Assembly: GCA_013397115.1 (NCBI GenBank)
Contig: VWZW01001228.1
Coordinates: 1,852,200-1,916,199, forward strand
Origin: Edolisoma coerulescens
Taxonomy: Eukaryota > Chordata > Aves > Passeriformes > Campephagidae
Reading direction: 5' to 3'
DNA length: 64,000 nucleotides
How positions within the stretch are numbered: position 1 is the stretch's first letter; the number at the start of each line of letters is the position of its first letter. Below are positions 1-13,941 of the stretch, piece after piece. Below the pieces are notes generated by a model. The model was not told the origin of the DNA, searched no databases, and saw only the letters and a list, made by a program, of their open reading frames with translations. A program made the translations under genes and the position numbers.

Positions 1-479
1 TCAATAAGTAAATACTGTCTTAGTGGCATCTAAAGAGATTGCAGGGAGTGGGTGTGATGAGATTCCTTGAAGGAGGTGAGAAGAAGAGGATACTGATGTA
101 CAGTGTGAAGCAGAATGACTGATATGTGGTTAATGCCACTGACCACATAACAAGCAGTACATTGCTTTGCACTTTGTAATCAGAATTTTTAGCTCTGTAG
201 TTACTCTTTCTCAGCTGTGCTCTGAGACATGAACGCAAATAGCAAATGACAAACATGGTGCTCTTGCATTTTGGCATCATCATCTGATTAGAGGCAGAAG
301 GTGGGAATGTCTGTTCCAGGTCCCATCTAATACCTTTCCCATTCCCCAGGAGTGCACATATTGACACACGTTACAATTTTAATTTTTATTTATACAGAAT
401 AGTCCTTACAGGAGGATAAGTAGGTGGGCATGGGCCAGTGTCACCTACCAGAGAGGCAGACAATTTTCATTCCCATATT

Positions 480-1138
480 AGAAACAAGTACTGGTTGGGA
501 GCAGCTGAACATGAGCCAGCAGTGGGCCCAGGTGGCCAAGAAGGCCAATGGCATCCTGGCTTGTATCAGAAATAGAGTCGCCAGCAGGACCAGGGCAGTG
601 ATGGTCCCTCTGTTCTTGGTTCTGGTGAGATCACACTTCGAGTGCTGTGTTCAATTTGGGGCTTCTCACTACCAGGAAGACTTGGAGGTGGTGTCCAGAG
701 AAGGGCAATGGAGCTGGTGAAGGGTCTGGAGCACAAGTCTGATGAGGAGCAGCTGAGGGAGCTGGGAATGTTTAGCCTGGAGAAAAGGAGGCTCAGAGGA
801 GAGCTTATGACTCCCTACAACCACCTGAAATGAGGTTGTGGTGAGATAAGAGTTGGTTGATTTTTACTTCTTCCAAATAAAAAGTGATAGGAAAAGGGGA
901 AATGACCTCAAGTAGTGCCAAGGGAGGTTCAGGCTAGGCATCAGGAAAAATTTCTTCACTAAAAGGGTGGTTAAGCATTGGGACAGGCTGATCGGGAGAG
1001 TGGTGGAGTCACCACCCCTGGAAGTGTTCAAAAAACATGTTGGCACTTTGTGATATGGTTTAGTGGGCAAGGTGGTATTCAGTCAAAGGCTGGACTCAAT
1101 GATCTTGGAGGTCTTTCCCAACTTTAATGATTCTGTAA
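480..1138 (+). mobile_element. CR1 LINE 3' fragment
   Basis: The plus strand reads through typical CR1 3' sequence: an AACATGAGCCAGCAGTG block, then GGTGAGATCACACTTCGAGTGCTGTGTTCA, a GGAGCAGCTGAGGGAGCTGG block and the terminal GACTCAATGATCTTGGAGGTCTTTCCCAAC tail ending in ATTCTGTAA. The reading frames that remain open here are decayed CR1 sequence, not host genes. The copy is 5'-truncated, as most CR1s are. The left boundary is approximate. Confidence 0.9.
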
Positions 1139-1804
1139 GTGTGGCAATAGAAGAAAAAGTAGGAGGGGAAAAGAAGGTAAGGCCAGTAAGGGCCTGGCTC
1201 CCTCCTCACTGACACCATTAACTTTGGATTTGGTCTAATGTGCTCTAAGCTCTGTCCAGTAAGATCTCACATCATTGCCAAGGGCTTTGCCAGGGAAAAG
1301 TATCCAACCTTGTACAATGATGCAGCTACAGAGCATAAGGAATAAACAAGATTCAGTTTTGTAACTATGAAGTCCTGAATCTTCTTTAGACTTTCAGTTA
1401 TTGAACCTTTCTGTACAAGTCAGAATGACATTAGTTACTTCAAAAGTTACTTAAGCATGGTAAGATGACTTAATGCTTTTGGTGAAAGTCCAGCATGTAG
1501 TTTTCTTACAGCCAACACTTTAGATGTGAATCATTTCCCAGAAAAATTATTTTTTATTGTCTGCTACTTTTGCCATATTGGGATGCTTTTACTTGTGAAG
1601 ATTGACTTGCAAGATTCCTGAATGTAAAGTACAAATTAACCACTACATTCAGAACAGAAATTAAGGCAGAAAGATTGAGACAGATTCTTTTATCTTCTCT
1701 GATGCTAAACAGTACTGTATCCTAAATTATAAGAGCTCTTTGCAGAGAAAGATAAGAACTTAATTTGAGTAATATTTATGGAATGTAACTATCAATTAGT
1801 TGCA

Positions 1805-1890
1805 CAGGAGAAGGCTGTGTCAGTGCCAGGAACTGAACCTACAGCAACATAAGCACTGGGCCAATGCTTTAACTGTATACCTGTCTTTCT
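1805..1890 (-). repeat. Possible tRNA-derived SINE remnant
   Basis: On the minus strand a GGTTCAGTTCCTGGCACTG stretch resembles a B box followed by MIR-like sequence. About 35 bases upstream, AGTTAAAGCATTGGCCCAG has the layout of a degenerate A-box region. The order and spacing fit a tRNA-derived SINE such as MIR/CORE. The match is weak and made by eye; chance resemblance is possible. Confidence 0.25.
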
Positions 1891-4800
1891 TTAACCATAC
1901 TTTTGAGTCAGTAGGGCATGCAAAAATATAATCTTGAAATAAAACATTCATTTGAGGTCATGATGCTCCTGGTTAAATTTGTCAAAGGAGATAAAAGAAA
2001 AGTGAAACTTTCCAGAGGAGTAAATAGATGTTAGGGAGTGAGGATGAGGTCATTGGGATGGGAAAGGGACAGTGCATTGTGGCCTGAAACAAAACCAGAA
2101 TTAAACCTAGCTAAAATATTGTTATGTTTAATTCATCTTTCACTCACATTGGTTTTCTACCAGTTGTAGCTCCATCCTTTAGTGATTTAATTTTGCAGTA
2201 GGAGCTAGGAGAATCAATTCTAGTGACAGGAACATAAAGAAAAAAAAGTCAGTGCTGAATAACAAATGAAACTACACTTGCTCTCCTTGTCCTTCCAACT
2301 CACCTTGTTATTGCTGAAGACAAGCAGGGGGATTATAAGAGAACACTGGTATAGTGCAGGGAGAAATTAATTCCAGTATAACACCTTAAATACCAAAACT
2401 AGAGTTTCTGTAGGATCCTTGAAAATGGAAGTGCTTGTAGGCAGTAAAGCTGTTTTATGAAGCAAGGAGGACACAATCCTTCTTTTATGGGGCTGACAAT
2501 GCCCTCTGCAGTCACGGTGTTTAAGAGGGAATGTAGTTTCTAAGTAGATTTTTTTTCAGGTCTCACTTGCTAAGTTTCAGTGGCCTTTACAGGGACGTTC
2601 AAAGGTTTTTAAAGTTCATTTCCATTAAAAGAGAAGTTTTTCTAAGTAACCAGAATTATTCCTTTCTTTTATTATTTCTTTCCCAACTTGTTTGATTAAT
2701 GATTGAAACCTTTGCATCAGTTAAAGATGTTTTTCAATGGCTTCTCTTATTTCGCAATATTGCTGTCCTTTTGTTTCACTAGGCTTCTTGTCTGGGTCAT
2801 ATGGGAATACTATAAACTTTAAAAGGGCTGTGGCAATGTTGAGGTTGATCTGGCCTTTAAATTTTAGGTACTCACTGACTTTTTTTGAGCCACAACATCC
2901 AAAATTATTTAAGCAAGTGAATCCAGTTCAGCAGAAAAGGAGTAGGATGAATAAGTGTTCTTACAATGGTGTAGAGTTTTTCATTTTTCTTCTAGGTGCC
3001 ATAATGTGTAAGCTTAATGGTGACTGTAAATCCTAACTGTTAGATGCACTTTGTCTGCAAAATCATTCTTCCCAGTGCTGGGCCAATGTTTTTCACATCA
3101 TGTCATCCACTTCATCAGTCTGAGCCTACCCTTGCTCAGGATCTATGGTGGTTATAANAAGTATTGTGGAAAAAATATTTGTCTTAGGCATCATTGGCCA
3201 GTGGAGGGCTTACATTGTATCAGAGCAAATGAGAAAATAGATCCAAGTAATTCTTATGAAATGCATTTCTAGAGAATCTCTTTTATTCCCATGTTGGTTA
3301 TTAAAAATCACAGCCCTTTTTAATTATCAGGTCTTCAACACCTATCATTCATTTCTTATTCCTTTACATGCTACTAAGTCTCAAAGCCTGAAGGACTTTG
3401 AATAAATCTTTTAATAATCTGAAAGCGTAGATTCTGAGTTTTGTCTTGGACATAGGCATCAGTATGAATATCTTTGTTGTGAGCCTTTAGATATTTAGTT
3501 CTGTAGTTACAAGTTACTTAGCTGTATTTGAAATTTAGAATCCAGTATTCAAATTAAGAGCCAAGGTGTACAAAGGAAAATTATATTCAGGCATAACCTG
3601 TTCGTACCCAGAATTTGACTTAATAAGATCACAAATATCTTCAAATAACTATCCTTAAGTAGTTAATTGTAGCTAATCTTACAATTAAATCTGGTACTGA
3701 TGTACGTAAACTGAATCAAATAGGATAGAAAACAATAATTCCACACAAGAAAACCACCTAAACACCAAAATCCTGGTAATTTCTCATCTTTGCTTCTTCT
3801 GATTTGATACAACTAAAGGAGTGGGCGAATGTCCAGGTGAGGCTAAGTAATTGCCAGATATTTTAGATGTGCAGTTCAAGAGTTTTTCGTTTAATAGCAT
3901 ATCCAAATTAACTTTGTCATTATCCATTCAAATGTCATTGAAAAAAATTAAAAAATAATACTTGCAACTGCCTGCACTATTAGTATTTATACAGTTTTAG
4001 TGTGGCTATAGATGCCAGCAGTACGATATTTCTTTCTCTTAGGTCTTTTGTAGCAAAACCTTTTAGAGTTCTTTCCATCGAGAGTGATTTTTTGGATAAA
4101 ATATGGCCATTGCTCTCACTGAAACTTTGGGCAAAATGTATCCCAAATTAAATTGAATTTTTTGTGGTTTGGGAAAGCTGTATTAATTTTTTCCCTTGTT
4201 TTTTCTTTTAAATTCCTCTAAACTCCTCATTGCTTGCCAGAAAAGGAGGTGCCAAAATAACCCAAGGAGGCTGTGCAGCCTCTCCAGAAGTGAGAAGTTC
4301 AGAAAGTTTAGTGAGAGTGGCTGTTCACTCATTTTCCCATTTGCGAAATTTAGAAAAGTTTCATGTCTGCATCCAGGATAAAATCCTAAATGAAAGTACA
4401 ATGAAGTCACTTTCACAGTTCTTCTTGTCTAAAATGGGTCTGACTTTTCACTTCTGTTTTTCTAAATGATTACCTAAACTGCATCTCTTGTGATTTGGCT
4501 TAATTATTCGCAATTTCTCATCATCTGTTAGTTGCTTATGCCTCTCATGTGTTCCTTCTTGACTTCTTCTGATACCACTTCATAACTTTTCTAATGAATT
4601 TCCTAAACTCATTCCAGCATTCTAGGTGTTCTTTGTTTATCCCTCTAGCAGTTAGACAGCAGGGTATTAAATATGTTGCTATCATTTTAAACTTCATAGT
4701 TGTTTTGACTTTCCATTCAGCATCATAAAACTGCTGTGCAATCAACTGTGATCACTCTAAAGACAAAACCCACAAAAAATAAACAATTGCATATGGTTTT

Positions 4801-6710
4801 CTCTATGCAACTTCAGAACAGTATTGCTTTAAACCAGATAAATTTAACGTATGTCTCATTTAGAATTGGTGACAATACAATAAACAACATCCTTGCTATT
4901 TTTTTTCTAATCTTAGTGATACAAAGCATAAACTGAAAGGTTTTTATGCAGAAACAGCTGCATATTATGGACCTGTGTGGGACTGAATATGTTCCTCTCT
5001 TGTTGTGTCTATCTCTCTCTACTTGCTTGGCTGTGATCTTTTGACATATTACCATTTGCAAATAGATCTTAGCACTGGAATTTCCTGGGTATGGTTATAT
5101 TATAGTGCAAACTGGCTGTCTCTGGAAGATTTGAATGATTCTGTGATAACTGATAAATTTTATCCTAGTGTACATAAGGTTTAAAAAAAGGCTTTCTGTC
5201 CTTTAAATGGTTCGTATCAATTGTTCTTAAGGTCACGGTCTATTGAAAAATTCAAACAAAATATTTATCCGACAAGGGCTGCAGCTTATTTTGACGTTAT
5301 TGTCAAGTTTTTTGATCCTTTTTTCAATTAAGACTGTCTTTATGATCAGTCATACATTAGCCCTGAAATCACATTATGACATATATGTTTGTTTGAGTTC
5401 AGGGTTGAGATCCAGGGGGCTTTGTAATTGTTGACTCTCCTGGGCAGTGTGTGCTGTTGAAATGCCTGGAAACTGACAGTGACATTGTTCGTAGTCATTG
5501 TTCTCCTGTGTTATTTGTGTGCAAATTATGGGCTGTAGGTCCGTTTCGTATTCACACTAGAGGGCTCCTTCACACTTGCGTAGCAGTGTGGCAGCACCTA
5601 CAAGTCAGAGCAGTGGAAACACGCTGCAGTGCAAGGGTTTGCCTGCATTTCAGGACATAATAGGGTCCTGCATCTTTCCTTCACAGAAATTGCTTCTGAA
5701 TATTGTAACACTGTCACCTCATGAGCAGTGTCAGAATGGCCTGGGATAATTTTCTCTCCTTCCTACCACATTACGTGGGAAGAACAGAAACACTATGGGA
5801 CTATTTCTGAACAAAGAGAAGTTAAGATTTTCTCCCTGTTCAGCTTAAAGGTACTCATGAGAATAATAAATGTCATAATCAAGCCAGCTGATAAACTGGA
5901 AATCTTACCTTGAACATTTCCTAAAATTAGGTAAGATTGTTGGAGACTATTGAAAATCAGGTGGACTTGTCTTTCTGCCTTTGGAGTGGCTGAGTTGATC
6001 TAATTTCAGTAGTGGGGACCAGTGTTTTTACAGGTTGACAAAAATGCTTGTGCTAACTCTGCGTGCTGCAGTAGACTTTCCTGGCAGTGTTTGTATCTTG
6101 GACTAACGTAGCTCAGATAACAGAAAAGAACTAGAAAATTAGAAGAAAGCTTAACTGAAGGAAATAGGCACCCCCATGTGATAACTGCTCTTGACCTTTT
6201 TTTAGTCTAGAATTTCAGATCATTTTGGCCTGTAAATACAGCTCTGAAATTTGAAAACTAAGTTGGTAGAGAAGATGTGTAAATCAGGAAACAAAACACT
6301 TCTCAAATATCTTTCCTGTAATCTACCCTCTTTTTCACAATATTAGTAGTTTTCTTAATTGTCTATACAGAAATTTCTTAGTATTAATCAGATTGGGCTT
6401 TCTTAATGTCTAATTTAAATGAAGTATTAATGCAGAAAACCCTGAAATTTACTGGCAAAATAGCTGTGTTCTGTAGTTCAGTAACCTTTTAATTTTCTAA
6501 AAAAACTGAATTCCCTTCAGTGTGAGAGGCGCTGTAGTAAACAGTGTCCATTCAAGTAACAATATCGGAAATTGTTCCCAAAACACTGCGTTGTGTTGAT
6601 ATTTTAAAACAGTGCTACTGTTTTCCACAGCTTCGGCACTTAAGCTCTACCCTGCTCTTTGTCTGCCTCATGCTTGGGAAATGTCACTGGAGTGACAGCT
6701 GGTGAAGTGA

Positions 6711-6770
6711 AGGCAAAGAGCAGAGAAGAAGCACTGAAAAAGGCAAAGAGCAGAGACAAAGCACTGAAAA
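6711..6770. repeat. Two-copy 30-bp tandem duplication
   Basis: The 30-base unit starting AGGCAAAGAGCAGAGA at 6,711 is repeated at once at 6,741 with two substitutions (GAAGAAGC versus GACAAAGC). This looks like a local slippage or unequal-exchange duplication inside the IGF1 intron. Confidence 0.9.
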
Positions 6771-8276
6771 AATGCTTGGAACACATTCCTGTGTTGTAGG
6801 GAGAAAGGATGCCAGAAATAAAGAAAACAGTACATGGCTTTTAATATGCACAACGTGTTCCATCCTATGTGAAAGCCTGTTCAGTGCTGGTTGCATTTAA
6901 ACATGCATGCACGATGGGCAGCGTATTAGTCAGGACTCCTTGCCACTCTTCAATAATGCAGCAACAAGGAAGATTATCTTTCTCCTACTCCAGGATGACG
7001 TCACTGCACCGATAAGTAGGACTTAGAAAAGGTTTATGTTCTTAGCACTAGATTTAAAGAATATAATGCTCCTTTTAATATAGTAATTTCTAGCTCTACT
7101 AATTTTCAATGTTTATCTTGCAAGATCGTTAGGAAATTCAGAAATCATTTCTCCGGTTTGAGAGGAAAAGAGTGGGGTGATCTAAGGATAAATAAGCTCT
7201 CTGCTGTAGAGTTCCTTCACCACTGTATCACATCTGGCAAGTATCCACAAGGTCTTTCAAAGCAATATGCTGTAAAATTTCTAAAAATGCAGTCTTTAAA
7301 AATTCAAAATATTGTTAAGTTTTTAGTGTTGAAGTTGGTAGTTGTTGTTGAGTACTTGATTTTTTTTCCTAATAGAATAGACATTTTTAATTTATTATTT
7401 CACATTTTAAGCTTTCACATTAGACACCATACTGGATCAAGAGAAAGTATCAGTGACAGCACACTTGTTCTTTCCTTGTAATCAGAAGAAAACAGACGGT
7501 ATTGTACCGTATCCTGCATCTTGCTCAGATTCATTTTAACTCATTTCCTTATACAAATTGCTGAAAACTCTCCAGAGTTCTCCATGGACAATTCATTCAT
7601 TATTGTCTCATTGCTCTGGCACAATTATATTAAGTTGTATTTAGTGGATGTAGAAGAAGAAAGATGAAGAGTTAGCTCTTCTGGATGGGCTATATGGCAT
7701 CTGCTACAGCTCAAACTAGAATCAGTGGGGGGCAGCCCAATCCCTAAAGAACAATTCATCCTGACTTATTGCACAAAGTGCATATAAGTGTTTGAAAATT
7801 AAATACTTCTGCAAAAGCAAACTAAATATCCTGCAACGCTATCATCAACTGACCAACAGAGCACAAGTTTGGTAATCATACATATAAATTCTGATTGTTT
7901 GGCACGGTAATATTGCCACTAATTGTTGGAGCAGGTAATGACATCTAATCTTCAGATTGCCTGACATTTTCTAATAATGATCTCTGCCTTAACACTGTTA
8001 CAACTTAACCAAACTTTGACTATCTGGGTTTCAGGTTTTGTGAATTGTGCATATTCTATAGGTTCTTGAGGTGTTTTGTTTTCTTCTTGTAGAGGAGTTG
8101 GAAGCAAAAAGGTGCAGCTAAAACCATTGAGTCATTTATGACAGTAAGATTGGAAGTGATGTGGTTTTGCCCCTGTTAAAATGTAATCCCCTCTTCCCTG
8201 GAGTGTAGGCCTGTTTTACTGAATAACCTTTGTGCTTCCATCATAAGAAGGTGGAATTTGGGGAAGAGGCAAAAAG

Positions 8277-8332
8277 GAATCATGGTTTGGGTTGGAAAGG
8301 ACCTTAAAGATCATCTGGATCCAATCCCCCTG
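8277..8332 (-). mobile_element. CR1 3' end, short fragment
   Basis: The stretch GGTTTGGGTTGGAAAGGACC, then CTTAAAGATCATCTGGATCC, is the reverse complement of the CR1 3' terminus. Only about 55 bases are recognisable. Confidence 0.8.
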
Positions 8333-11300
8333 GAGATTACTTTGGTTCAGATGCTTTTCTTGTTATACTCCCCTCATGATAATTTCAAGGAGTTGTCATC
8401 TAGCAACTTTCCTTTTGTTTAGAGAGGCTGCTATCATTTGTTACTGCTGCCATAAGTGAACCTGCTGTCTAATAGTGACATTTCCCCGTCTGAACATTGA
8501 CATGAGGTTTCTCTTAAAAAGGTTTTTTCTTGGAATCTACTGATATTGAAGTTAAACGAGGTGTGGCTGCTTTGTGGTCAGGTGGGTTGGAGTGGGTGTT
8601 TCTGTAGAGGTGCTTCAGAATCTGCATTAACCAGGACTGCAAAATCGATATTATGGATCTGTCCACTGATATGCAATGGCTTAGTAGCCATTAGTAGCCA
8701 ACATGGGGCAGTCACTGCCCAGCCCAGATCTGGTAAGAAAAATGTGACAAGGTTGCATGTGCTGAGCATTTGTGAGAGGAGAACTGTCCTTGAAACCTGG
8801 TTCAAACATGATTCACCCTCAAAGGAGTCAAAGTCCTAGTTCAAGTAAGGTAGCTGCCAAACACAGTTGTTGGCAACTTTTAAAGGCTCCTCTGTCTTAA
8901 ATTATATTTTCTTCTGATTCATCGTTTTCACCTCTAGATGAGGTTTTTCTGCCTTTCTTGTAACACCTTTCTGTTACTGCTAATTCTCACCTTCTTTTCT
9001 CCTTGATGCAGTTCTGTTGTATAACGAATGTTTTTAAAAGAAATATACTAGAGTATTGACTCCTTTAAATTCATGATGGATATCTGAAAGCTCAGATCAA
9101 GACTTTTTTTTCTATTGTTTCTGCATTAAGAATACTGGAAACTTTTGACCAGAGTTTCTATTAAATTTGAAAGAGTAAAACTTTTCTTAACTGATTTTTC
9201 CAAGTCAAAAGGACTTAGCAATTCTGAAAAATAATGGCTTCACAGCTCATCAGCACAGTATTGACCCAGAACTGACAGATATCCTAACTACAGGGAAGTC
9301 ACTGACTTCAGAAAATTAACCTCATGGGACTATTGATAGAAATGGGACTAGGAAAAGAGCATGCAAGGCAAGTGTGCTCTTCTTTGAGGTAGTTCTTTTG
9401 ATTTATTGGCAGAATGTTGTGGAAAATAACAGAAATTGCTTACTAGGCTCTACCACTTTATTGAGAGGTTGTAAAGGAAGTGTGAAAAGTGGAATGTGTG
9501 GGGAATTAGAGTGAGAGCACAGTATTTTGTTGCTGACAGATGTGTGCTAGGCTTCACCATTTTACTGGGGTGGTACAATTCAGTTGTTATGACACATCCA
9601 GGAAGAAGAACAGAAAACACGAGCTGGAGGCTTGGAGAAAATCAAATGATGATGACTCAGAACTTACACCCCAACGTAAAATGAAGATTGAAACACCGCA
9701 CCAGTTTGTTTAGCAGAGAAATCTGAAGCAAACGTGAAAAAATGAGCTTCCTTCAAGTTATTGAAGCTTTGCACTGATCTTCAGATGAAGAGGGTAATAT
9801 TAGAAAGCTAGTGTCAAGGTGAAAGGCAAGGATGATTACAGATAAACTGCAAACTGAGCTTATGTTTTTACTGTCATTTTCTTTTCAAAGTATTCTTTTT
9901 GTTCATTGTGCAGTCAGCCCCACATCTGCTTCTGCTGAAAACCAAGGAAAAGTGTTTCAGTGCCTAAAAGTGTTATTGTTTGTCTCGTTTGGCTGGGAGA
10001 ATGAGTCTCAAGTAACCTATGAACTCTGTGCCATATTCCTGCAGTAAGCAGAGGGCCTGCTGGGGTGATCTACTTAACTTGCCATTAAGTTTTATGTAAA
10101 CTGTTATAGCATTGTTTAAAAACGGTTTGCAGGATTCTCTGCAGTAATATGGCATATATTAACTTCTAGACTGAAAGTAGTAGCCAATTTGTATCCCTTA
10201 TGTAAACAGATCTATTTTTTTTGTATTTACTGAACTGTCTTCCTAAGTTTGATAGACTATTACCTATAATTTATCATCAGTACTGCAATGTGACACTTTG
10301 TTTAAAACTTTAACCCTTGCAGTATTTGTGTTATATGTGGGTGAGCTTCTAAAAAGTAGTATTTTGTTGGATCTGAATTGTTACCTGAATCAGGGGATTT
10401 CAAAAGCAGTTTTAAAAGGTGAATAAACATCATTGCCTCATTTTCACACATGGTGAAAGTAAGACAAATACAGATAAAATTAGTTGGTTCAAGGTTATGT
10501 AAACCAGTTAGTCCCATAGCCAGAAATAGTCCTAGCCCTCCCACCTGCTTACTCTTTATCTGTTGTCTATCTAAAGAAACACTTTGTCTGTCCTCTGAAA
10601 TACAGAAGATACTAGGTGGTTTACACCAATTAGGCTTCTCATATTAGAAAGTCTAATTTCTGGATTTTTGGAATGCACAGAAAGGGACTGTGCTAGTCAT
10701 AACTGCATACTGCTGGACCGCTACATTTCAACATCTCATAATTCCTTTTTTATGGTTGCAAAATTTATAATTAAATTTTCTGTACGTATGAGAAGTTGGC
10801 TAGCAACAAGATCATATTATGCATCATCTCAATCAAGCGACTGTGGGTTTGATTCTGTAAGTTATCTGTGTCCAGAAGTCTTGTGCACTTAAGGTAGCAT
10901 TTATAATTGCCTGGTGTTGAAAGGCAAGATGGTGGTCTTGTTACCAGAGAAATTCAGGTATTTTTGTCTTTGCCAAAGAAGCTGTAATACTGTCTACCCT
11001 AGATTATGATGTTGCATGGAGCATATCATCCCTTATCTTCTGAAAGCATAGCCTCAAAACTCACTGGACACAGGGCAGCCTAAGGGTCACAGTGAGCTTT
11101 TATTTCATATTTTTATGCATCATAAAGACAGTGCTAGTGTTCTCCTTGATGGATTATCAGGAGGGCAAAGGCTACATTACACCACTACTGCTGATTGTGG
11201 TCACAGAAAGGCACAATCAGACCGACATTAGTTCCTCTGGCTTATAGCTCCAACATGCTGATATTCCAAAAGGACGGATAATAGATAACACCAGGTACTC

Positions 11301-11374
11301 CACACCACGTGTCACCTGAGAAAAAGGGTACGTGTCATTCCCTTTACTAGTACCTGGCAATGCTGAGCTCTGTT

Positions 11375-11570
11375 TATCACCAGCCACTTGGCAACAAGGA
11401 CTATTCTCGGTCAGGGCTTTGCTGTTGCCCTGCAGAGCAGCTACTCTGGAATTTCTGCAGCTCACAAGAACGAGGCAATTTTTGTTGTTCCGGTGAGAGC
11501 AGGAATAGGCTAATGATTCTCCAGAAGGGCACGTAGGGCTGGAAAAAAGGAGAGGGGGATTACATTCCCA
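11375..11570. repeat. Unclassified dispersed repeat, copy A
   Basis: From TATCACCAGCCACTTGGCA to GGGGATTACATT this segment aligns colinearly with 13,942-14,135. Shared blocks include TGGAATTTCTGCAGCTCACA and GAGGCAATTT; overall identity is about 70-75% by eye. I cannot assign a family; an LTR or non-autonomous DNA transposon are both possible. The element may extend left to about 11,217. Confidence 0.75.
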
Positions 11571-11716
11571 ATTTCTGTTACATGTTGTTCTCCATTGCTT
11601 GTAGTTGTTGGGCTGAACCTATATTAAGTTCACTCGGGCTGATAGCTGCACCATTTACTCAGCAATTCGGGTGTGCTATGTTTTTTTTATTGACTCCATA
11701 CATTTTGGCGTATTTT

Positions 11717-11752
11717 AGCCCATTTGTAATGTAAAAGCCCATTTGTAATGTA
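11717..11752. repeat. Two-copy 17-bp tandem repeat
   Basis: AGCCCATTTGTAATGTA at 11,717 recurs exactly at 11,736 after two extra bases. It is a small local duplication. Confidence 0.85.
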
Positions 11753-13099
11753 TTGCTGTCCACTAAAATGATCACGATTAGCTCTCTTAACTAGACTATA
11801 TCATTGTGAATTAGATTGGTGATGAAACCTGTTCTTACTGTGTCTGTTGTCTGAATCCAAACTTCCAGTGTTAACATGGGCTTAACAAGCTTTACATTTT
11901 CTGTTTCCTTTAAAAAAAAAATACAAAGAGCTCATATTTCAAAATAAATCTCCTGAACTGTACTTTATTTAACAGCTGACACAGCTGAGATTTTAAGCAG
12001 CTGAATGCACATATAATGCATTTTAAAAAGCGACATTGCTATGGTTATGAGTTACACAACAATATGATGTCAGCCCTCTGATTGGTGCCATGGTATTTAG
12101 CAATGCCACTTGGACAGGAAAGTTCACACACAGAAGCCTGTCCAACAGTTCTAAGAATTTTATATCTTTTGAAGTATTCAATATATTTCTTTATGTGTTG
12201 AAGCACTGGCCTTCCAAAACCCTTGTTTTCATTTTCCAGCAATCTCAGTGAACTTGGGGTCATTGGATTGTTTGCTTTCTCACTGGCTGCACTGAAATCA
12301 AGCAGCCATCAGCTAAATTACTATAGCTTGAATATGTCTGAAAAGAAATCAAAGCAGTCCTTTAAAACAGCATTATGACTGTGCTTTTAACTTAGCATGA
12401 AGATATAATAGAAACTTAAGAGGTAGAGGTGGTTCAAAGGAAAGGTGGATTTTTAGTATTGGCTCAAAATAAGAAATGATGGGACTTTCAGATTTCAACT
12501 GCATGCTTCAGTTTTCTGTGATTGTAGTTGTTTCAGCAAGTAAACAATCTCCTTTGGATAAAAATTAGGTTTTCGTTTTCCAAGCCATCTCTCCATCTCC
12601 TGAGACTATAGGGAAACACCAAAATGAAAACTTAAGCAAGATATTATCAATCTATACTGGCATTTTGGCAATGATAGCTTATCAATTCCTTCGTCTGGAA
12701 AAAAAAAAAAAAAGACAAATTGAGGCCAGTCAAGACAGACATGACCAAAAAAATCACATTTATCTGTTTAGGTTATTCAGAGCCACCAGTTTTCCAAGTG
12801 TTGTGTACAACATAGTGATGCAGAATGGAAAAAGGAGGAAGGAAACCAGGTGACGTACAAAGTGGCTTTTTATTTAGTAGATTACTGTTCATTGTAAACA
12901 AGGCTTGGTGTGTGAAAACCATTAAATTTTTATGGTAACTGTTGGGAAATGCACTGGTGGTCTCTGCTAAACACTCACATCATAAAATCGCTTGAATGCG
13001 TTCTCATCCAGTTGGTAGTTTCAACTGACTACCCATGTGGATAAGCCTTATTCATATCACTATGGAAGACAGGAAATTGCTGAAGGTTTAGAAGGCAAC

Positions 13100-13715
13100 T
13101 CTGAGCTGGCAGTGTACCCTTGCAGCCAGGAGGGCCAATGGTAACCTGGGGTGCCTTGAGAAGAGTGTGGCCAACAGGTCAAGGGAGCAGATCGTCCCCC
13201 TCTGCTTGGCCCTGGTGAGGCGCATCTGGAGTGCTGTGTCCAGTTCTGGACTCCTCAGGATAAGAGAGACAAGGAGCTACTGGAGAGGGTGCAGTGGAGG
13301 GTGACAAAGATGATGCAGGGTCTGGAGCACCTCCCACGCTGTGGGAGCTGGGTCTGTTTAGTCTAGAGAAGACTGAGAGGGGATCTCATAATGCTTATAA
13401 ATACCTCAGAGGTGGGTGCCAAGAGTATGGTGCCAGACTCCTTTTGATGGTGACAGGATGAGATGCAAAGGCCATAAACTGAAACAACAGAAGTTTCACC
13501 TCATCATGAGGAAGAACTTCTTTCCATTGAGGGTGACAGAGCACTGGAGCAGGCTGCCCAGGAAGGTCGTGGAATCTCACTCTTTGGAGACATTCCAAAC
13601 CCACCTGGACTCGTTCCTGTGTCACCTGCTCTAGGTGACCTTGACTTGGCAGGGGGCTTGGACTACATGATTTCCAGAGGTCCCTTCCAACCCTAACAAT
13701 TCTGTGATTCTGTGA
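13100..13715 (+). mobile_element. CR1 LINE 3' fragment
   Basis: This is a well-preserved CR1 3' region. It contains GCAGCCAGGAGGGCCAATGG, CCTGGTGAGGCGCATCTGGA, TGGAGAGGGTGCAGTGGAGG, AACTTCTTTCCATTGAGGGT and GAGCACTGGAGCAGGCTGCC. It ends in the terminal CCTTCCAACCCTAACAATTC followed by two TGATTCTGTGA-like units. The plus orientation is set by the 3' microsatellite. No intact reading frame remains. It lies between the two copies of the unclassified repeat. Confidence 0.95.
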
Positions 13716-13941
13716 ATGCTGAGAAGTTTTAGCCCAGCTACAGTACTTGATGAACCTTTAGTGAACAGATTTAGGGGTTTAATGTACTGCCTTTTGTGGG
13801 GTCCTTTATTAGCTGAAAAGGAAATTTAATTATTTTATGTTCTCTCTTAATTGTTTTTAACCTGTTCATCTAAAATCAGATCTCTTGACCAGAAGATTTC
13901 AGTAATTTAAAACTTTAATTGTTTTTGCATTGAATTCTATG

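Noticed and set aside
424..720. 98-codon plus-strand open frame
   Set aside because: It is translated CR1 3' sequence and ends inside the element.
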